From: Candidatus Onthomonas avicola
GTDB lineage: Bacteria > Bacillota > Clostridia > Oscillospirales > Oscillospiraceae
Direction: 5' to 3'
NCBI GenBank assembly: GCA_018710845.1
Contig: DVJB01000039.1
Coordinates: forward strand, 44,498-108,497
Length of the DNA stretch: 64,000 bases
Under the pieces are notes generated by a model. The model was not told the origin of the DNA. It saw only the letters and a program-made list of their open reading frames with translations, and did not search any database. Of this stretch, positions 8,393 through 16,929 are shown in pieces. The position numbers and the translations under genes were made by a program. The first letter of the stretch is position 1; each line of letters begins with the position of its first letter.

Positions 8393-9625
8393 TCAGGGAC
8401 TTAGCCCCACCTCGCGCCGCAGGAGGGAGAGCGGTGGAACTTGCCGCGGCAGCTGCATCCAGAAACGCATCTGCGGATGGCGCGGTTCCTCCAGCGGCTC
8501 GCCCTCCAGCGTCTGCATGGGCGGCACATCAAAGGCAAACGGCCGGCAGTCCGGGCCGACCAGCTCCACCTGATCCCCCGCGCGGAACTTATTGCGCAGC
8601 GAGAGCAGCGCCCGGCCGTCCGGTGTGCACTGCTCCACGACGGCACAGACCTGCCAGTCACGCAGATAGCGCGCGTCGTCGTAGTACTGTCCCGGCTGAC
8701 CGAACCAGAAGCCGGTGGAGTAGTGCCGGTGGCTCACCTTCTCCACCTCAGCCCGCCAGACCGGGTCGACCGGCCGCCCCGCGCCCACGTCGTCGAGTGC
8801 GTGGCGGTAGGCCCCGGTGACGATGGCGGCGTAATAGGCGCTCTTGGCCCGGCCCTCAATCTTGAGCGAGCTGAGCCCGGCATCACAGAGCTCAGGGATG
8901 TGGTCAATCATGCACATGTCCCGGCTGTTGAGGATATAGGTCCCCTTCTCGTCCTCGAAGACGGGGAAATACTCCCCCGGCCGCTTTTCCTCCATCAGAT
9001 AGTACTGGTAGCGGCAGGGCTGGGCGCAGGCGCCGCGGCTGGCGTCCCGCCCGGTCATGTAGTTGGACAGCAGGCAGCGGCCGGAATAGCTCACACACAT
9101 CGCCCCGTGTACAAATGCCTCCAGCTCCAGGCTTGCCGGTGTCTTGGCGCGGATCTCCGCGACCTCCTCCAGACTCAGCTCCCGGGCGAGGATGACGCGG
9201 CTGGCTCCCAGGTCATGCCAGGCGCGTGCGGTCTCATAATTGGCCACGCTGGCCTGGGTGGAGATATGCCGCTTCACATGGGGCGCATACCGCCCGGCGA
9301 GGGTAAATGCCCCGAGATCGGCGACAATGACGGCGTCCACACCGGCGTCGTCAAGCACCTCCAGCCAGGCGGGCAGGGAGGCGACCTCTCCGTTGCGCGG
9401 CATGGTATTCACCGTCACATGGCAGGCCACGCCGCGCGCCTTGCAGCGCCGCACCGCCTCGTAGAGCTCCTGCGTGTCGAAATTGCCGGCAAAGGCGCGC
9501 ATGCCAAACGCCGACCCCGCCAGGTAGACGGCGTCGGCGCCATAGGCGATGGCCATATTCAGCCGTTCCATGTCCCCCGCCGGGGCCAGCAGCTCCGGCA
9601 GGGGACGTCTGATCGGATCACTCAT
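8393..9625 (-). CDS. U32 family peptidase-like protein (tRNA hydroxylation type)
   Basis: 410 aa. The N-terminal PELLAPAGDMERLNMAIAYG and the motif ELEAFVHGAMCVSYSGRCLL are diagnostic for the U32 family. Three further cysteines (SRGACAQPCRY and the SGRC above) match the iron-sulfur site of TrhP/RlhA-type members, which act with prephenate in 5-hydroxyuridine formation on tRNA; some relatives are annotated collagenases. The frame runs to 9859, but I start at ATG 9625 because the conserved domain begins there and it overlaps the mltG stop by 8 nt, suggesting translational coupling. Which RNA is modified is not shown by the sequence. Confidence 0.85.
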   Translation of the reverse strand: MSDPIRRPLPELLAPAGDMERLNMAIAYGADAVYLAGSAFGMRAFAGNFDTQELYEAVRRCKARGVACHVTVNTMPRNGEVASLPAWLEVLDDAGVDAVIVADLGAFTLAGRYAPHVKRHISTQASVANYETARAWHDLGASRVILARELSLEEVAEIRAKTPASLELEAFVHGAMCVSYSGRCLLSNYMTGRDASRGACAQPCRYQYYLMEEKRPGEYFPVFEDEKGTYILNSRDMCMIDHIPELCDAGLSSLKIEGRAKSAYYAAIVTGAYRHALDDVGAGRPVDPVWRAEVEKVSHRHYSTGFWFGQPGQYYDDARYLRDWQVCAVVEQCTPDGRALLSLRNKFRAGDQVELVGPDCRPFAFDVPPMQTLEGEPLEEPRHPQMRFWMQLPRQVPPLSLLRREVGLSP

Positions 9626-11105
9626 CGGCGGTTTCATCCTCTTCGGCAGCCACATCCTGGCCGCTCTCCACAAGGTCGCGGAACTGCATGAACTCCTCAC
9701 CGGTGGAGAAGAAGTGCGTCTGTCCGTCGTTGCCCAGGATAAAGTAGTAATAGGTGGTCGAATTGGGGTACAGCGCGGCCTGGATGGCCTCCATGCCCGG
9801 ATTGGAGATGGGGCCTTCAGGTAGGCCGGGATAGAGATAGGTGTTATACGGACTGTCAATCGCCAGATCCTCCGCCGTCAGCTCTTCCTTGCGCTCCTCC
9901 AGGATAAACTGGATGGTTGAATCCATCTGGAGATAGCCGTCCGTCTCCCCGTCCGTCTCCAGGCGGTTATAGATGACGGAGGCGATATCGCGCTGGTCGC
10001 TGCCGTCCGTCTCCTCCTCAATGATGGAGGCGACAATCATGATCTCGTGCTGGGTATAGCCCAGGCGCTCGGCGCGGGTGCGCATCTCGGAATCGAACTT
10101 CTGCGAGTAATTGTAGAGCATGCGCGAGAGGGCGACATGGGCGTCCCCGTCCACGTAGAACTCATAGGTGTCCGGGAAGAGATAGCCCTCCATCCAGTAC
10201 GGGTCGTCCTGCTCCAGGCCCTGGAGGAAGGAGTAGTCGTACTCCTCCGTCATGGCGGCCTCTTCCAGCTCCTCCACCGTGCAGACCCCCTGCGTCTCAA
10301 GCAGCGCAAAGATCTCCTCGACGGTGTAGCCCTCCGGAATGGTGACGGTGACGGTCTCCCGCGCGGACGAGCTGGCGCTGATATTATTCAGCAGCGCGCT
10401 GTAGTCCATGGTGGTGTTCAGTTCGTAGGTGCCGCTGGAGATGGCCTCCGCCTTTCCGGTGAAGGCTGCAAAAATCTGGAAAAGGACGGGGTAGTCGATC
10501 AGGCCCTCCTCATGCAGGCTCTGGGCCACGTCCTCTACGCTCTCCCCCGCCTCGATCACCACGCTGGCGGTGTGCTCCGTCTTATTGAGCGCGAGCAGGT
10601 CATTGGCCCATCGCCAGCCCAGCGTGGCCATCACAAAGGCGATCGCCAGCACCGACACCACGTAGAGCATGGCCACCAGCACCGTCACGCCCATGCTGCT
10701 CCGGCGGCGCCTTCTGGGCGCGCGGCGCGCGGCGCGCGGCGGATCCTCCGGCGGTGGAGCTGATCCATCACGGTAGCTGTCATATGCCTCGTAGGGGCCG
10801 TCCTCCGCCATTTCCGGCTCTGGCCAATCCTCTTCCTGCTCAGCCATGGGCCAGCCTTCCCCCTCAGCCGGCTCATCCGGCGCTGTCTGCCCGTCTTCCG
10901 TCTCCCAGGTCAACTCAGACGGCTCAGACGACGGCTCGGGCGGGCTGTCCGGGTCAGGCACGGGCTCCTCCGACGGCCCCCCGGCCTCCCGCACGCCGTC
11001 GCGGATGGATTCCGCCTCCCGGCCGTAGTGGGTCCAGTCGATCTCGTCGTAGCCGGAACGGCTGCCGGCGTTCTCTTCAGGATATTGCCTCTTCTCATCG
11101 GGCAT
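9618..11105 (-). CDS. mltG: Endolytic murein transglycosylase MltG
   Basis: 495 aa. The acidic, proline-rich cytosolic N-terminus spans about residues 1-135. A basic RRAPRRRRRSS stop-transfer and one membrane helix (about 140-165) follow, then a LysM-like subdomain and the YceG catalytic domain. The predicted catalytic glutamate is in IMIVASIIEEETDGSDQRD, and the family motifs YNTYLYPGLPEGPISNPG and DGQTHFFSTGEE are visible. MltG cuts nascent glycan strands to set their length. GGAGGAGG precedes the ATG at 11105. The long disordered acidic cytosolic extension is larger than in many homologues. Confidence 0.93.
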   Translation of the reverse strand: MPDEKRQYPEENAGSRSGYDEIDWTHYGREAESIRDGVREAGGPSEEPVPDPDSPPEPSSEPSELTWETEDGQTAPDEPAEGEGWPMAEQEEDWPEPEMAEDGPYEAYDSYRDGSAPPPEDPPRAARRAPRRRRRSSMGVTVLVAMLYVVSVLAIAFVMATLGWRWANDLLALNKTEHTASVVIEAGESVEDVAQSLHEEGLIDYPVLFQIFAAFTGKAEAISSGTYELNTTMDYSALLNNISASSSARETVTVTIPEGYTVEEIFALLETQGVCTVEELEEAAMTEEYDYSFLQGLEQDDPYWMEGYLFPDTYEFYVDGDAHVALSRMLYNYSQKFDSEMRTRAERLGYTQHEIMIVASIIEEETDGSDQRDIASVIYNRLETDGETDGYLQMDSTIQFILEERKEELTAEDLAIDSPYNTYLYPGLPEGPISNPGMEAIQAALYPNSTTYYYFILGNDGQTHFFSTGEEFMQFRDLVESGQDVAAEEDETADE

Positions 11106-11163
11106 GGCGGTACCTCCTCCGGCCCCGTCCGCTGCGGCGGGGCATGGTCTTATCCGGGCGCCG

Positions 11164-11763
11164 TCAGTCTGTCCTCCGCCGCCCGGCGACGCCCGTGAGC
11201 GTACGCCGTTCGGTGAGGACCAGGCCGACTGCCCGGTCGTGTTCCTCGCGGGGAACCTGGTCTTGCAGCAGCGCCTCCCGGCACAGGCCGACGGTCTGTC
11301 CGGAATAGCGCGCGAGAAAACGGTCATAAAATCCGCCGCCGCGGCCGAGCCGCCAGCCCTGTGCGTCATAGCAGACGGCGGGGATCAGGGCCAGTTCGGG
11401 CCACGCGGCATCCACCAGAGGGCAGTCCTCCGACGGCTCGAGCATGCCAAAGCGGTGACGGATCAGGGACGACTCGCCCAGATAGCGTCGCAGCTCCAGC
11501 ACCCCGCCTGACCGGCAGCGGGGCAGGCAGAGCTCCTTGCCCTGCGCGGTGAGCAGCGGGAGCAGGCGCCCGGTCTCCGGTTCCTCCCCCATGCCATAAA
11601 AGAGCAGCACACGCCGCGCACGCGCCAGGGCGTCAAGGGCGAGGAAACGGCGCAGCAGCGCCTCGTCGCTCTGCGCGCGCGCCTGCGGCGTCATCGCCCG
11701 CTCCAGCGCCCGGATCCTGCGGCGCAGAGCGGCCTTCTCCTCAGTCCTGATAGTGGACGGCAC
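11164..11763 (-). CDS. 5-formyltetrahydrofolate cyclo-ligase
   Basis: 199 aa. It converts 5-formyl-THF to 5,10-methenyl-THF using ATP. Visible: N-terminal EEKAALRRRIRALERAM, LLFYGMGEEPETGRLL, and the C-terminal phosphate loop RLGRGGGFYDRFLARY that defines the family. No ATG lies near the domain start, so I choose the GTG at 11763, which overlaps the DJ-1 gene by 23 nt. It sits in a minus-strand run of housekeeping genes. The longer frame beyond 11763 is overlap with the DJ-1 gene. Confidence 0.9.
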   Translation of the reverse strand: MPSTIRTEEKAALRRRIRALERAMTPQARAQSDEALLRRFLALDALARARRVLLFYGMGEEPETGRLLPLLTAQGKELCLPRCRSGGVLELRRYLGESSLIRHRFGMLEPSEDCPLVDAAWPELALIPAVCYDAQGWRLGRGGGFYDRFLARYSGQTVGLCREALLQDQVPREEHDRAVGLVLTERRTLTGVAGRRRTD

Positions 11764-12286
11764 GGCGCACCTGCTCGGCGGCCTCTTCCCCGCGCAGCAC
11801 GCGCACCAGCTCCAGGCCAAAGTCAAAGGAGGAGCCAGCCGCCTGGCCGGTGATGATGCGCCCGTCACGCACGACGCGGCGGCGGCCGGTGACCACGGCG
11901 GAGAGCATGTCCTCCTCCATGCCGGGGTAGACGGTGGCGTGCCGCCGGTCCAGCAGGCCGAGACGGGCCAAAATGGTGGGCGCAGCGCAGATGGCGGCGA
12001 GCCAGTGCCCCTGCTCTTCCACCTTCTGAATCAGGGTGATGGCGGGAATGCTGGCAGAGATCTCCTCCACGCCGCCCAGCCCGCCGGGCAGGACCAGCAT
12101 CTCCATGTCGTCAAACGAGACCTCATCGAGCGTCAGGTCGGCCTGCACCGTCACATTCTGACCGGAGACGACGCTTTTGCCCGCCACACCGACGAGCGCG
12201 ACCTTCACGCCGGCCCGCCGCAACAGGTCCGCCGGCGTCAGCGCTTCGACCGTCTCAAAACCGTTGCCCAATAAGATGTAAACCAT
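11741..12286 (-). CDS. DJ-1/PfpI family protein
   Basis: 181 aa, the usual length of a single-domain DJ-1/ThiJ protein. The nucleophile elbow cysteine is in LAAICAAPTILARLG, the acidic partner is in GNGFETVEAL, and MLVLPGGLGG is conserved. Members act as glyoxalase or deglycase-like stress proteins; the reaction here is not determined. Its start lies 81 nt after the thymidylate kinase stop, and its 3' end overlaps the cyclo-ligase start, so the two are probably co-translated. Confidence 0.88.
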   Translation of the reverse strand: MVYILLGNGFETVEALTPADLLRRAGVKVALVGVAGKSVVSGQNVTVQADLTLDEVSFDDMEMLVLPGGLGGVEEISASIPAITLIQKVEEQGHWLAAICAAPTILARLGLLDRRHATVYPGMEEDMLSAVVTGRRRVVRDGRIITGQAAGSSFDFGLELVRVLRGEEAAEQVRRAVHYQD

Positions 12287-12367
12287 AATACCGTTCTCCC
12301 CTCAATTTTTTCAAAAAATGAAATGAACCCGTCTCTCTCTTCTCTGGTCTGTCTCTCCGGGTCTCTA

Positions 12368-13036
12368 TCATCCAAGCGCCCTGGATACGGCGCTCCAGAT
12401 GTCCTGTTCGATCTCCTCCACTCCGCGCGGCGCACCGCCGGCGGCACAGGAGATGACGGTCCAGCCGAGCACATTCGCAGCCGACAGCGCGCACCGGCGG
12501 CACTCGGCCAGGTAAGCCCCGTCCCGTTCGTGGATATCCGCCTGAGTGTGCGTCCGCTCCTCGCGGCTGCGCAGCAGCGAGAGGGCCAGCTCGGTCGGCA
12601 TATCCAGATAGCACACCAGATCCGGCCTTGGCAGGCCGAGACGGCCGTACTCATACTCATACAGCCAGCGGAAGAAGTCCTCCCGCTCCTGCGGCGGGAC
12701 CTTGGCCCCCTGGTGGACGGCGTTGGAGGTGGTATACCGGTCGGCAAGGATCAGCCCACCGTGCTCATAGTCACGCCCCCAGTCCTGCCGGTAGGAGGCA
12801 TAGCGGTCCACCGCGTAAAAGGAGGACGCGGCATAGGCATTCACGTCCCCCGGCTGCGCGCCGAAGGCCCCGGAGAGATAGAGGCGGATGAGCGCGGAGG
12901 ACTCCTCCTGATAGCGGGGGAACACCAGCCGGTGAAAGCGCCGGCCCTCTCGCTCCAGCCGCCGGCAGAGCAGGGCAAACTGGGTGGATTTCCCCGACCC
13001 ATCGGTGCCCTCGAGGACAATCAATTTTCCCGGCAT
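12368..13036 (-). CDS. tmk: Thymidylate kinase-like nucleoside monophosphate kinase
   Basis: 222 aa. P-loop LIVLEGTDGSGKST is at the extreme N-terminus, followed by RLVFPRYQEESS, the DR motif in LILADRYTTSNAVHQGAKV and LVCYLDMPTELAL. This fits dTMP kinase, which makes dTDP from dTMP; the family also includes deoxynucleoside kinases, so substrate identity is likely but not proven. ATG 13036 has GAGGGGAGAGG upstream and overlaps the tagA-like gene by 16 nt. The frame extending to 13258 is overlap. Confidence 0.88.
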   Translation of the reverse strand: MPGKLIVLEGTDGSGKSTQFALLCRRLEREGRRFHRLVFPRYQEESSALIRLYLSGAFGAQPGDVNAYAASSFYAVDRYASYRQDWGRDYEHGGLILADRYTTSNAVHQGAKVPPQEREDFFRWLYEYEYGRLGLPRPDLVCYLDMPTELALSLLRSREERTHTQADIHERDGAYLAECRRCALSAANVLGWTVISCAAGGAPRGVEEIEQDIWSAVSRALG

Positions 13037-13764
13037 ATGCCTCTCCCCTCTTCCATCCAGACCTGGGCCAAAAACAGCGGCAGACGGTACAGCCGCCCCA
13101 GACGCGACGGCTGACGCAGCGCGCGCCAGAGCCACTCCAACCCCCAGCGCTGCCAGAGCGCCGGGGCGCGTCCCACCCGGCCAGAGAGCACGTCCAACGT
13201 TCCGCCCAGGCCGAGCAGCAGCCGGGCGCCCGTGCGCGCCCCATAACGGTCCATCCACTCCTCCTGCCGGGGCGCCCCCAGGCAGACGAAGACAAGGTCG
13301 GCGCGGGCGCGGGCGATCTCATCTGCGGCGCGGGCCGGATCGGCAAAATAGCCGTCCGCCGCGCCCGCCAGCACAAGGCCGGGGCAGTCGCGCAGCAGCC
13401 TGCGCCCCGCCTCCTGCGCCACGCCGGGGCGGGCGCCGAGGAGATAAATCCGCTTTCCGCGCTCCCCCGCCCGGCGCGCCAGCGCCGCGGCATAGTCCAC
13501 GCCCGGCACCCGGTCGGGCAGCTGCGCCCCTCTCAGGCGCGCGGCGAGCAGTACACCCACACCGTCGGCCAGCGACAGCTCCGCCCGATTCAGCAGCGCG
13601 CACAGCTCCGGGCGTCGCGCCGCCTGGCTCAGCAGCTCGGGATTAGGCGTGATCACCCGGTGTGTCCCCGGCCGCTCGAGCAGCTCCAGGCCGCGCGCGA
13701 GCGCCTCATCCATTGTAACGGCGTCCACCCGGACGCCCAGAATCTTCCATCCTGCTTGATCCAT
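13021..13764 (-). CDS. tagA: WecG/TagA/CpsF family glycosyltransferase
   Basis: 247 aa GT26 enzyme. Motifs: RVITPNPELLSQAAR, SLADGVGVLLAARL, RIYLLGARPGVAQEAGRRL and LVFVCLGAPRQEEWM. In Bacillus, TagA adds ManNAc to GlcNAc-PP-undecaprenol to form the wall teichoic acid linkage unit; WecG and CpsF relatives add other sugars. It is first in a minus-strand run with tmk, and a TagH-like ATPase starts divergently 290 nt away, supporting a teichoic-acid or related polymer role. No other tag genes are present. Confidence 0.85.
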   Translation of the reverse strand: MDQAGWKILGVRVDAVTMDEALARGLELLERPGTHRVITPNPELLSQAARRPELCALLNRAELSLADGVGVLLAARLRGAQLPDRVPGVDYAAALARRAGERGKRIYLLGARPGVAQEAGRRLLRDCPGLVLAGAADGYFADPARAADEIARARADLVFVCLGAPRQEEWMDRYGARTGARLLLGLGGTLDVLSGRVGRAPALWQRWGLEWLWRALRQPSRLGRLYRLPLFLAQVWMEEGRGICREN

Positions 13765-13988
13765 GGCACGGTCACACTCCCGGGAAAAGATGCTGTCCCC
13801 GGCCGTCGCGCAACCGTTTCCAGCTTCATCATATCATACCCTGGCGGGAAAGTCCATAAAACATTCTTACGAAACCACGTCGGCGGGCAGCAGGATTTTA
13901 CATGGATCGCCAAAAGCAGGTTCGCCTTGGAAACAATCGCGGCATCAGAGGCGCCAGACGGGAGTCCTTCCATGTCCTGAGCTGCATC

Positions 13989-14017
13989 TTGCTTTTTTCG
14001 TCGGAAGATGGTATAGT
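13989..14017 (+). promoter_or_regulatory. Sigma-A promoter of the TagH-like gene
   Basis: TTGCTT (13989-13994), a 17-nt spacer and TATAGT (14012-14017) lie 38 nt before the ATG. The rest of 13765-13988 holds no recognisable gene. Confidence 0.75.
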
Positions 14018-14055
14018 GGTAGTACTTATCTCATGCCGTTACAGAAGGAATCATT

Positions 14056-14820
14056 ATGACTGAATGTAAGCAGAATCGAGCCGATCCGGCCATCATCGCC
14101 AAAGACGTCCATCTGAGCTACCGTAGCATTGTCCCCGTCTCCATGCGCGCGCAGCAGTCTGAGACCCCCTCTATCCGCCGCAAAGGGCGCGTGGAGCACT
14201 TCGAGGCGCTGCATGGCATCTCCTTTGAGATCCAGCGCGGGGAGATCGTCGGGCTGGTGGGCCGCAATGGCTCGGGCAAGAGCACGCTGCTACGGGTACT
14301 GGCCGGGATCTTTGAGCCGGACTCCGGCTCGGTTGACCTGCACGGGTGCACTGTCTCCCTGCTGGCCCTCGGTGTCGGCTTTCTGAAGGACCTCTCCGGC
14401 CGGGAGAATATCTATCTGTCCGGTATGCTGCTCGGCTTCACCAAACAGGAGATCGACGAGCAGATTGAGGAGATCATCGCCTTCTCCGAGCTGGGTTCCT
14501 TTATCGAAAAGCCGGTGCGCACCTATTCCAGCGGCATGGCCTCCAAGCTGGGCTTCGCCATCACCGCCATCTTGAAGACAGATATCATCCTGGTCGACGA
14601 GGTGCTGTCGGTGGGCGACGCGAAGTTCAAGAAGAAGAGCTTTAACAAGATGATGGAGCTGATCTCGGAAAAGACGCGGACGGTGGTCATCGTCTCCCAC
14701 AGCACGGAAACCATCCAGCAACTGTGCAACACGGTGATCTGGCTGCATGACGGCGATATCCGAATGACCGGCCCCACTGAGCAGGTCATGCCGCAGTATG
14801 TCAAATTTATGGATTCCTGA
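14056..14820 (+). CDS. tagH: Polysaccharide/teichoic acid export ATP-binding protein (TagH/Wzt-like)
   Basis: 254 aa. An N-terminal segment before the Walker A (GRNGSGKST at about residue 73) carries ADPAIIAKDVHLSYRS. The signature is RTYSSGMASKLGFA rather than LSGGQ, which is the hallmark of TagH/Wzt/KpsT exporters. Walker B is ILVDEVLSVGDAKF and the H-loop IVSHSTET. It should energise export of an undecaprenyl-linked polymer with a TagG-type permease, but no permease gene is adjacent: the next gene is FHA-FtsW, 126 nt beyond a terminator. It is a single-gene transcript with its own promoter and terminator. Confidence 0.87.
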   Translation: MTECKQNRADPAIIAKDVHLSYRSIVPVSMRAQQSETPSIRRKGRVEHFEALHGISFEIQRGEIVGLVGRNGSGKSTLLRVLAGIFEPDSGSVDLHGCTVSLLALGVGFLKDLSGRENIYLSGMLLGFTKQEIDEQIEEIIAFSELGSFIEKPVRTYSSGMASKLGFAITAILKTDIILVDEVLSVGDAKFKKKSFNKMMELISEKTRTVVIVSHSTETIQQLCNTVIWLHDGDIRMTGPTEQVMPQYVKFMDS

Positions 14821-14840
14821 CCGGCGCCGGCGTCCGTTTG

Positions 14841-14882
14841 ATCCTCCATATTCCGGCTGATACCCGGTATGGAGGATTTTTT
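14841..14882 (+). terminator. Intrinsic terminator of the TagH-like gene
   Basis: ATCCTCCATA-TTCCGG pairs with CCGGT-ATGGAGGAT around a short loop, followed by TTTTT. It lies 21 nt after the stop codon. Confidence 0.85.
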
Positions 14883-14946
14883 ACGCCAGAGCAGAACCTC
14901 ACAGCGGCGCCCGGAGCAGGACGCCGCCCGGAACAGGAGGGATTGA

Positions 14947-16929
14947 ATGGATTTGTCCGCAGTGAGCGAAGGATTGGACCGGATTGGGGCCATATTGAGC
15001 GAATCGCTGTCCGGGCTGCTGGCGCAGGAGGGACTTGCCGTCCTGCTGGAGCAGGTATTGGGCACAGTGATGCGCTTTCTGCTGCCCGTGCTGGCGCTGC
15101 TGGTGGTCATCCGCTGCGCGCGCAGCCTGCTGCAGGGCAGGCTGGAGTCGGAGACCTGGGGCTATCTGAGCGACGCCGGCGGGCAGACCATGCCGCTGGA
15201 GCACTGGGAGGTCCTGCTCGGCCGTTCGCGCCGGTGCGACATCGTCCTGCCGGACGCCACCGTCTCGCGCAACCACGCGGCCATGATTCGCAACGACAAG
15301 GGGCAGTGGACGCTCTATCCGCTGCGCAGCAAGAACGGCGTGCTGCTCAACGGGTACCCCGTCACGCAGGCGGCCCCGCTCACCGGCGGAGACGTCATCG
15401 CCCTCGGGGAGACGGAGCTGGCCTTCCGCCCCATCTCTGCCGAGGAGGAGCAGCGCCAGGCCCAGTCGCGCACGCGGCCGGGCAAGGTCTTCTCCCCCGG
15501 TATGACGCTCTTTTTGCTCACGCTGTTTCAGGCCATTTTGTGCCTGCAGCTGGGAGGTGTGGTCGAACCGGAGTACCAGCGGGCGGTCTACGTCTCCTTC
15601 GGCGTGCTCGCCGGGCTGATGTGGCTGGTGTACGTCATCTACCGCGTGCTCCGGCGGACCGGCTTTGAGATCGAGACGCTCGCCTTTTTCCTCACCTCAC
15701 TCTGCCTGACGGTGACCTCCATCTCCGAGCCGCACAGCCTCTACCGCCAGCTGCTGACGGTCGTGCTCGGGCTGATCGCCTTCTTTGTCCTCTCCATCCT
15801 GCTGCGCGACCTGGAGCTGTCCAAGAAGCTGCGCTGGCCGGCGGCGATCGGCGCGGTCGCCCTGCTGGCCTTCAACGTACTGCTCGGCGAGGTGCTCTTC
15901 GGCGCGCGCAACTGGGTGAGCCTCGGGCCGGTCTCCTTCCAGCCGTCTGAGCTGGTGAAGGTGATCTTCATCCTGGTCGGCTCGACGACGCTGGACCGGA
16001 TGTTCGCCCGGCGAAATCTGATCTTCACGCTGGTCTTCTCCGCCTACTGCGTGGGCTGCCTGGCGCTGATGAGTGATTTCGGCACGGCGCTGATCTTTTT
16101 CGTCGCCTTCCTGGCCATCGCCTTCCTGCGCTCGGGGGACTTGCCGTCGGTGGCCTTTATGACGGCGGCGGCGGTGTTTGCCGGGTTTCTGGTGCTCCAG
16201 TACCGGCCCTATATCGCCAACCGTTTCTCCGTCTATCTCCACGTCTGGGAAGACCCGTCCGGGCTGGGCTACCAGCAGACGCGCACCCTCTCCGCCCTCG
16301 CCAGCGGCGGTCTGTTCGGCCAGGGGCTGGGCAACGGGTGGCTGAAGAACATCGGCGCGGCCAACACCGACCTGGTCTTCGGCGTGCTGGCCGAGGAGCT
16401 GGGGCTGATCATCGCCGTGCTGGCCGTAGTGGTGATTTTGCTGCTGGCCCTCTTCACCGTCAAGTCCGCGGCCACCGCGCGCTCATCCTTCTATGTAATC
16501 GCCGCCTGCGCGACGGCGATGATCTTCCTCGTGCAGACGATGCTCAACGTCTTCGGCTCGACCGACCTGTTGCCGCTGACCGGCGTGACCTTCCCCTTTG
16601 TCTCCTGCGGCGGGTCGAGTATGCTCGCCTGCTGGTGTCTGCTGGCCTATATCAAGGCCTCGGACACCCGGCAGAACGCCGGCATCGCCGTCCGCCTGCC
16701 CAGCCGAAGGAAAAAAAACGCCGCGGCGCCCGAGCCGGAACGCGCCCCCCGGTTCAGCCGCCGCGCGCGGCCCCACGCCGCAAGCGATCTGGACGCCACG
16801 CAGCCCTTCCGCCCGCCGGTGGCGACGCCGCTGGCGGATGCTCAGGACGACTTTACGGCCGACCTCTCCATCCACACCGACGCGGACGACTGGCAGTCCT
16901 ATTTCCCCTGGGAGGAGGATGACTCGTGA
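14947..16929 (+). CDS. FHA domain fused to FtsW/RodA/SpoVE glycosyltransferase
   Basis: 660 aa. An N-terminal membrane helix (about 39-58) is followed by a cytosolic FHA domain (about 75-165) with the phosphothreonine-binding residues visible in LGRSRRCDIVLPDATVSRNH and RSKNGVLLNG. A SEDS polymerase core follows (about 185-590), with FGARNWVSLGPVSFQPSELV, MSDFGTALIFF and VSCGGSSML. A basic then acidic cytosolic tail (about 590-660) contains DATQPF (Thr618). SEDS proteins polymerise glycan strands with a class B PBP, and the partner gene overlaps by 4 nt (GTGA). FHA domains bind phosphothreonine, so control by a PASTA-type Ser/Thr kinase is inferred; no kinase is in the window. Confidence 0.92.
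   Translation: MDLSAVSEGLDRIGAILSESLSGLLAQEGLAVLLEQVLGTVMRFLLPVLALLVVIRCARSLLQGRLESETWGYLSDAGGQTMPLEHWEVLLGRSRRCDIVLPDATVSRNHAAMIRNDKGQWTLYPLRSKNGVLLNGYPVTQAAPLTGGDVIALGETELAFRPISAEEEQRQAQSRTRPGKVFSPGMTLFLLTLFQAILCLQLGGVVEPEYQRAVYVSFGVLAGLMWLVYVIYRVLRRTGFEIETLAFFLTSLCLTVTSISEPHSLYRQLLTVVLGLIAFFVLSILLRDLELSKKLRWPAAIGAVALLAFNVLLGEVLFGARNWVSLGPVSFQPSELVKVIFILVGSTTLDRMFARRNLIFTLVFSAYCVGCLALMSDFGTALIFFVAFLAIAFLRSGDLPSVAFMTAAAVFAGFLVLQYRPYIANRFSVYLHVWEDPSGLGYQQTRTLSALASGGLFGQGLGNGWLKNIGAANTDLVFGVLAEELGLIIAVLAVVVILLLALFTVKSAATARSSFYVIAACATAMIFLVQTMLNVFGSTDLLPLTGVTFPFVSCGGSSMLACWCLLAYIKASDTRQNAGIAVRLPSRRKKNAAAPEPERAPRFSRRARPHAASDLDATQPFRPPVATPLADAQDDFTADLSIHTDADDWQSYFPWEEDDS

Noticed and set aside
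12238..12747. 169-codon frame overlapping tmk and the DJ-1 gene
   Set aside because: Arg/Ser/Pro-rich shadow of thymidylate kinase in another frame.
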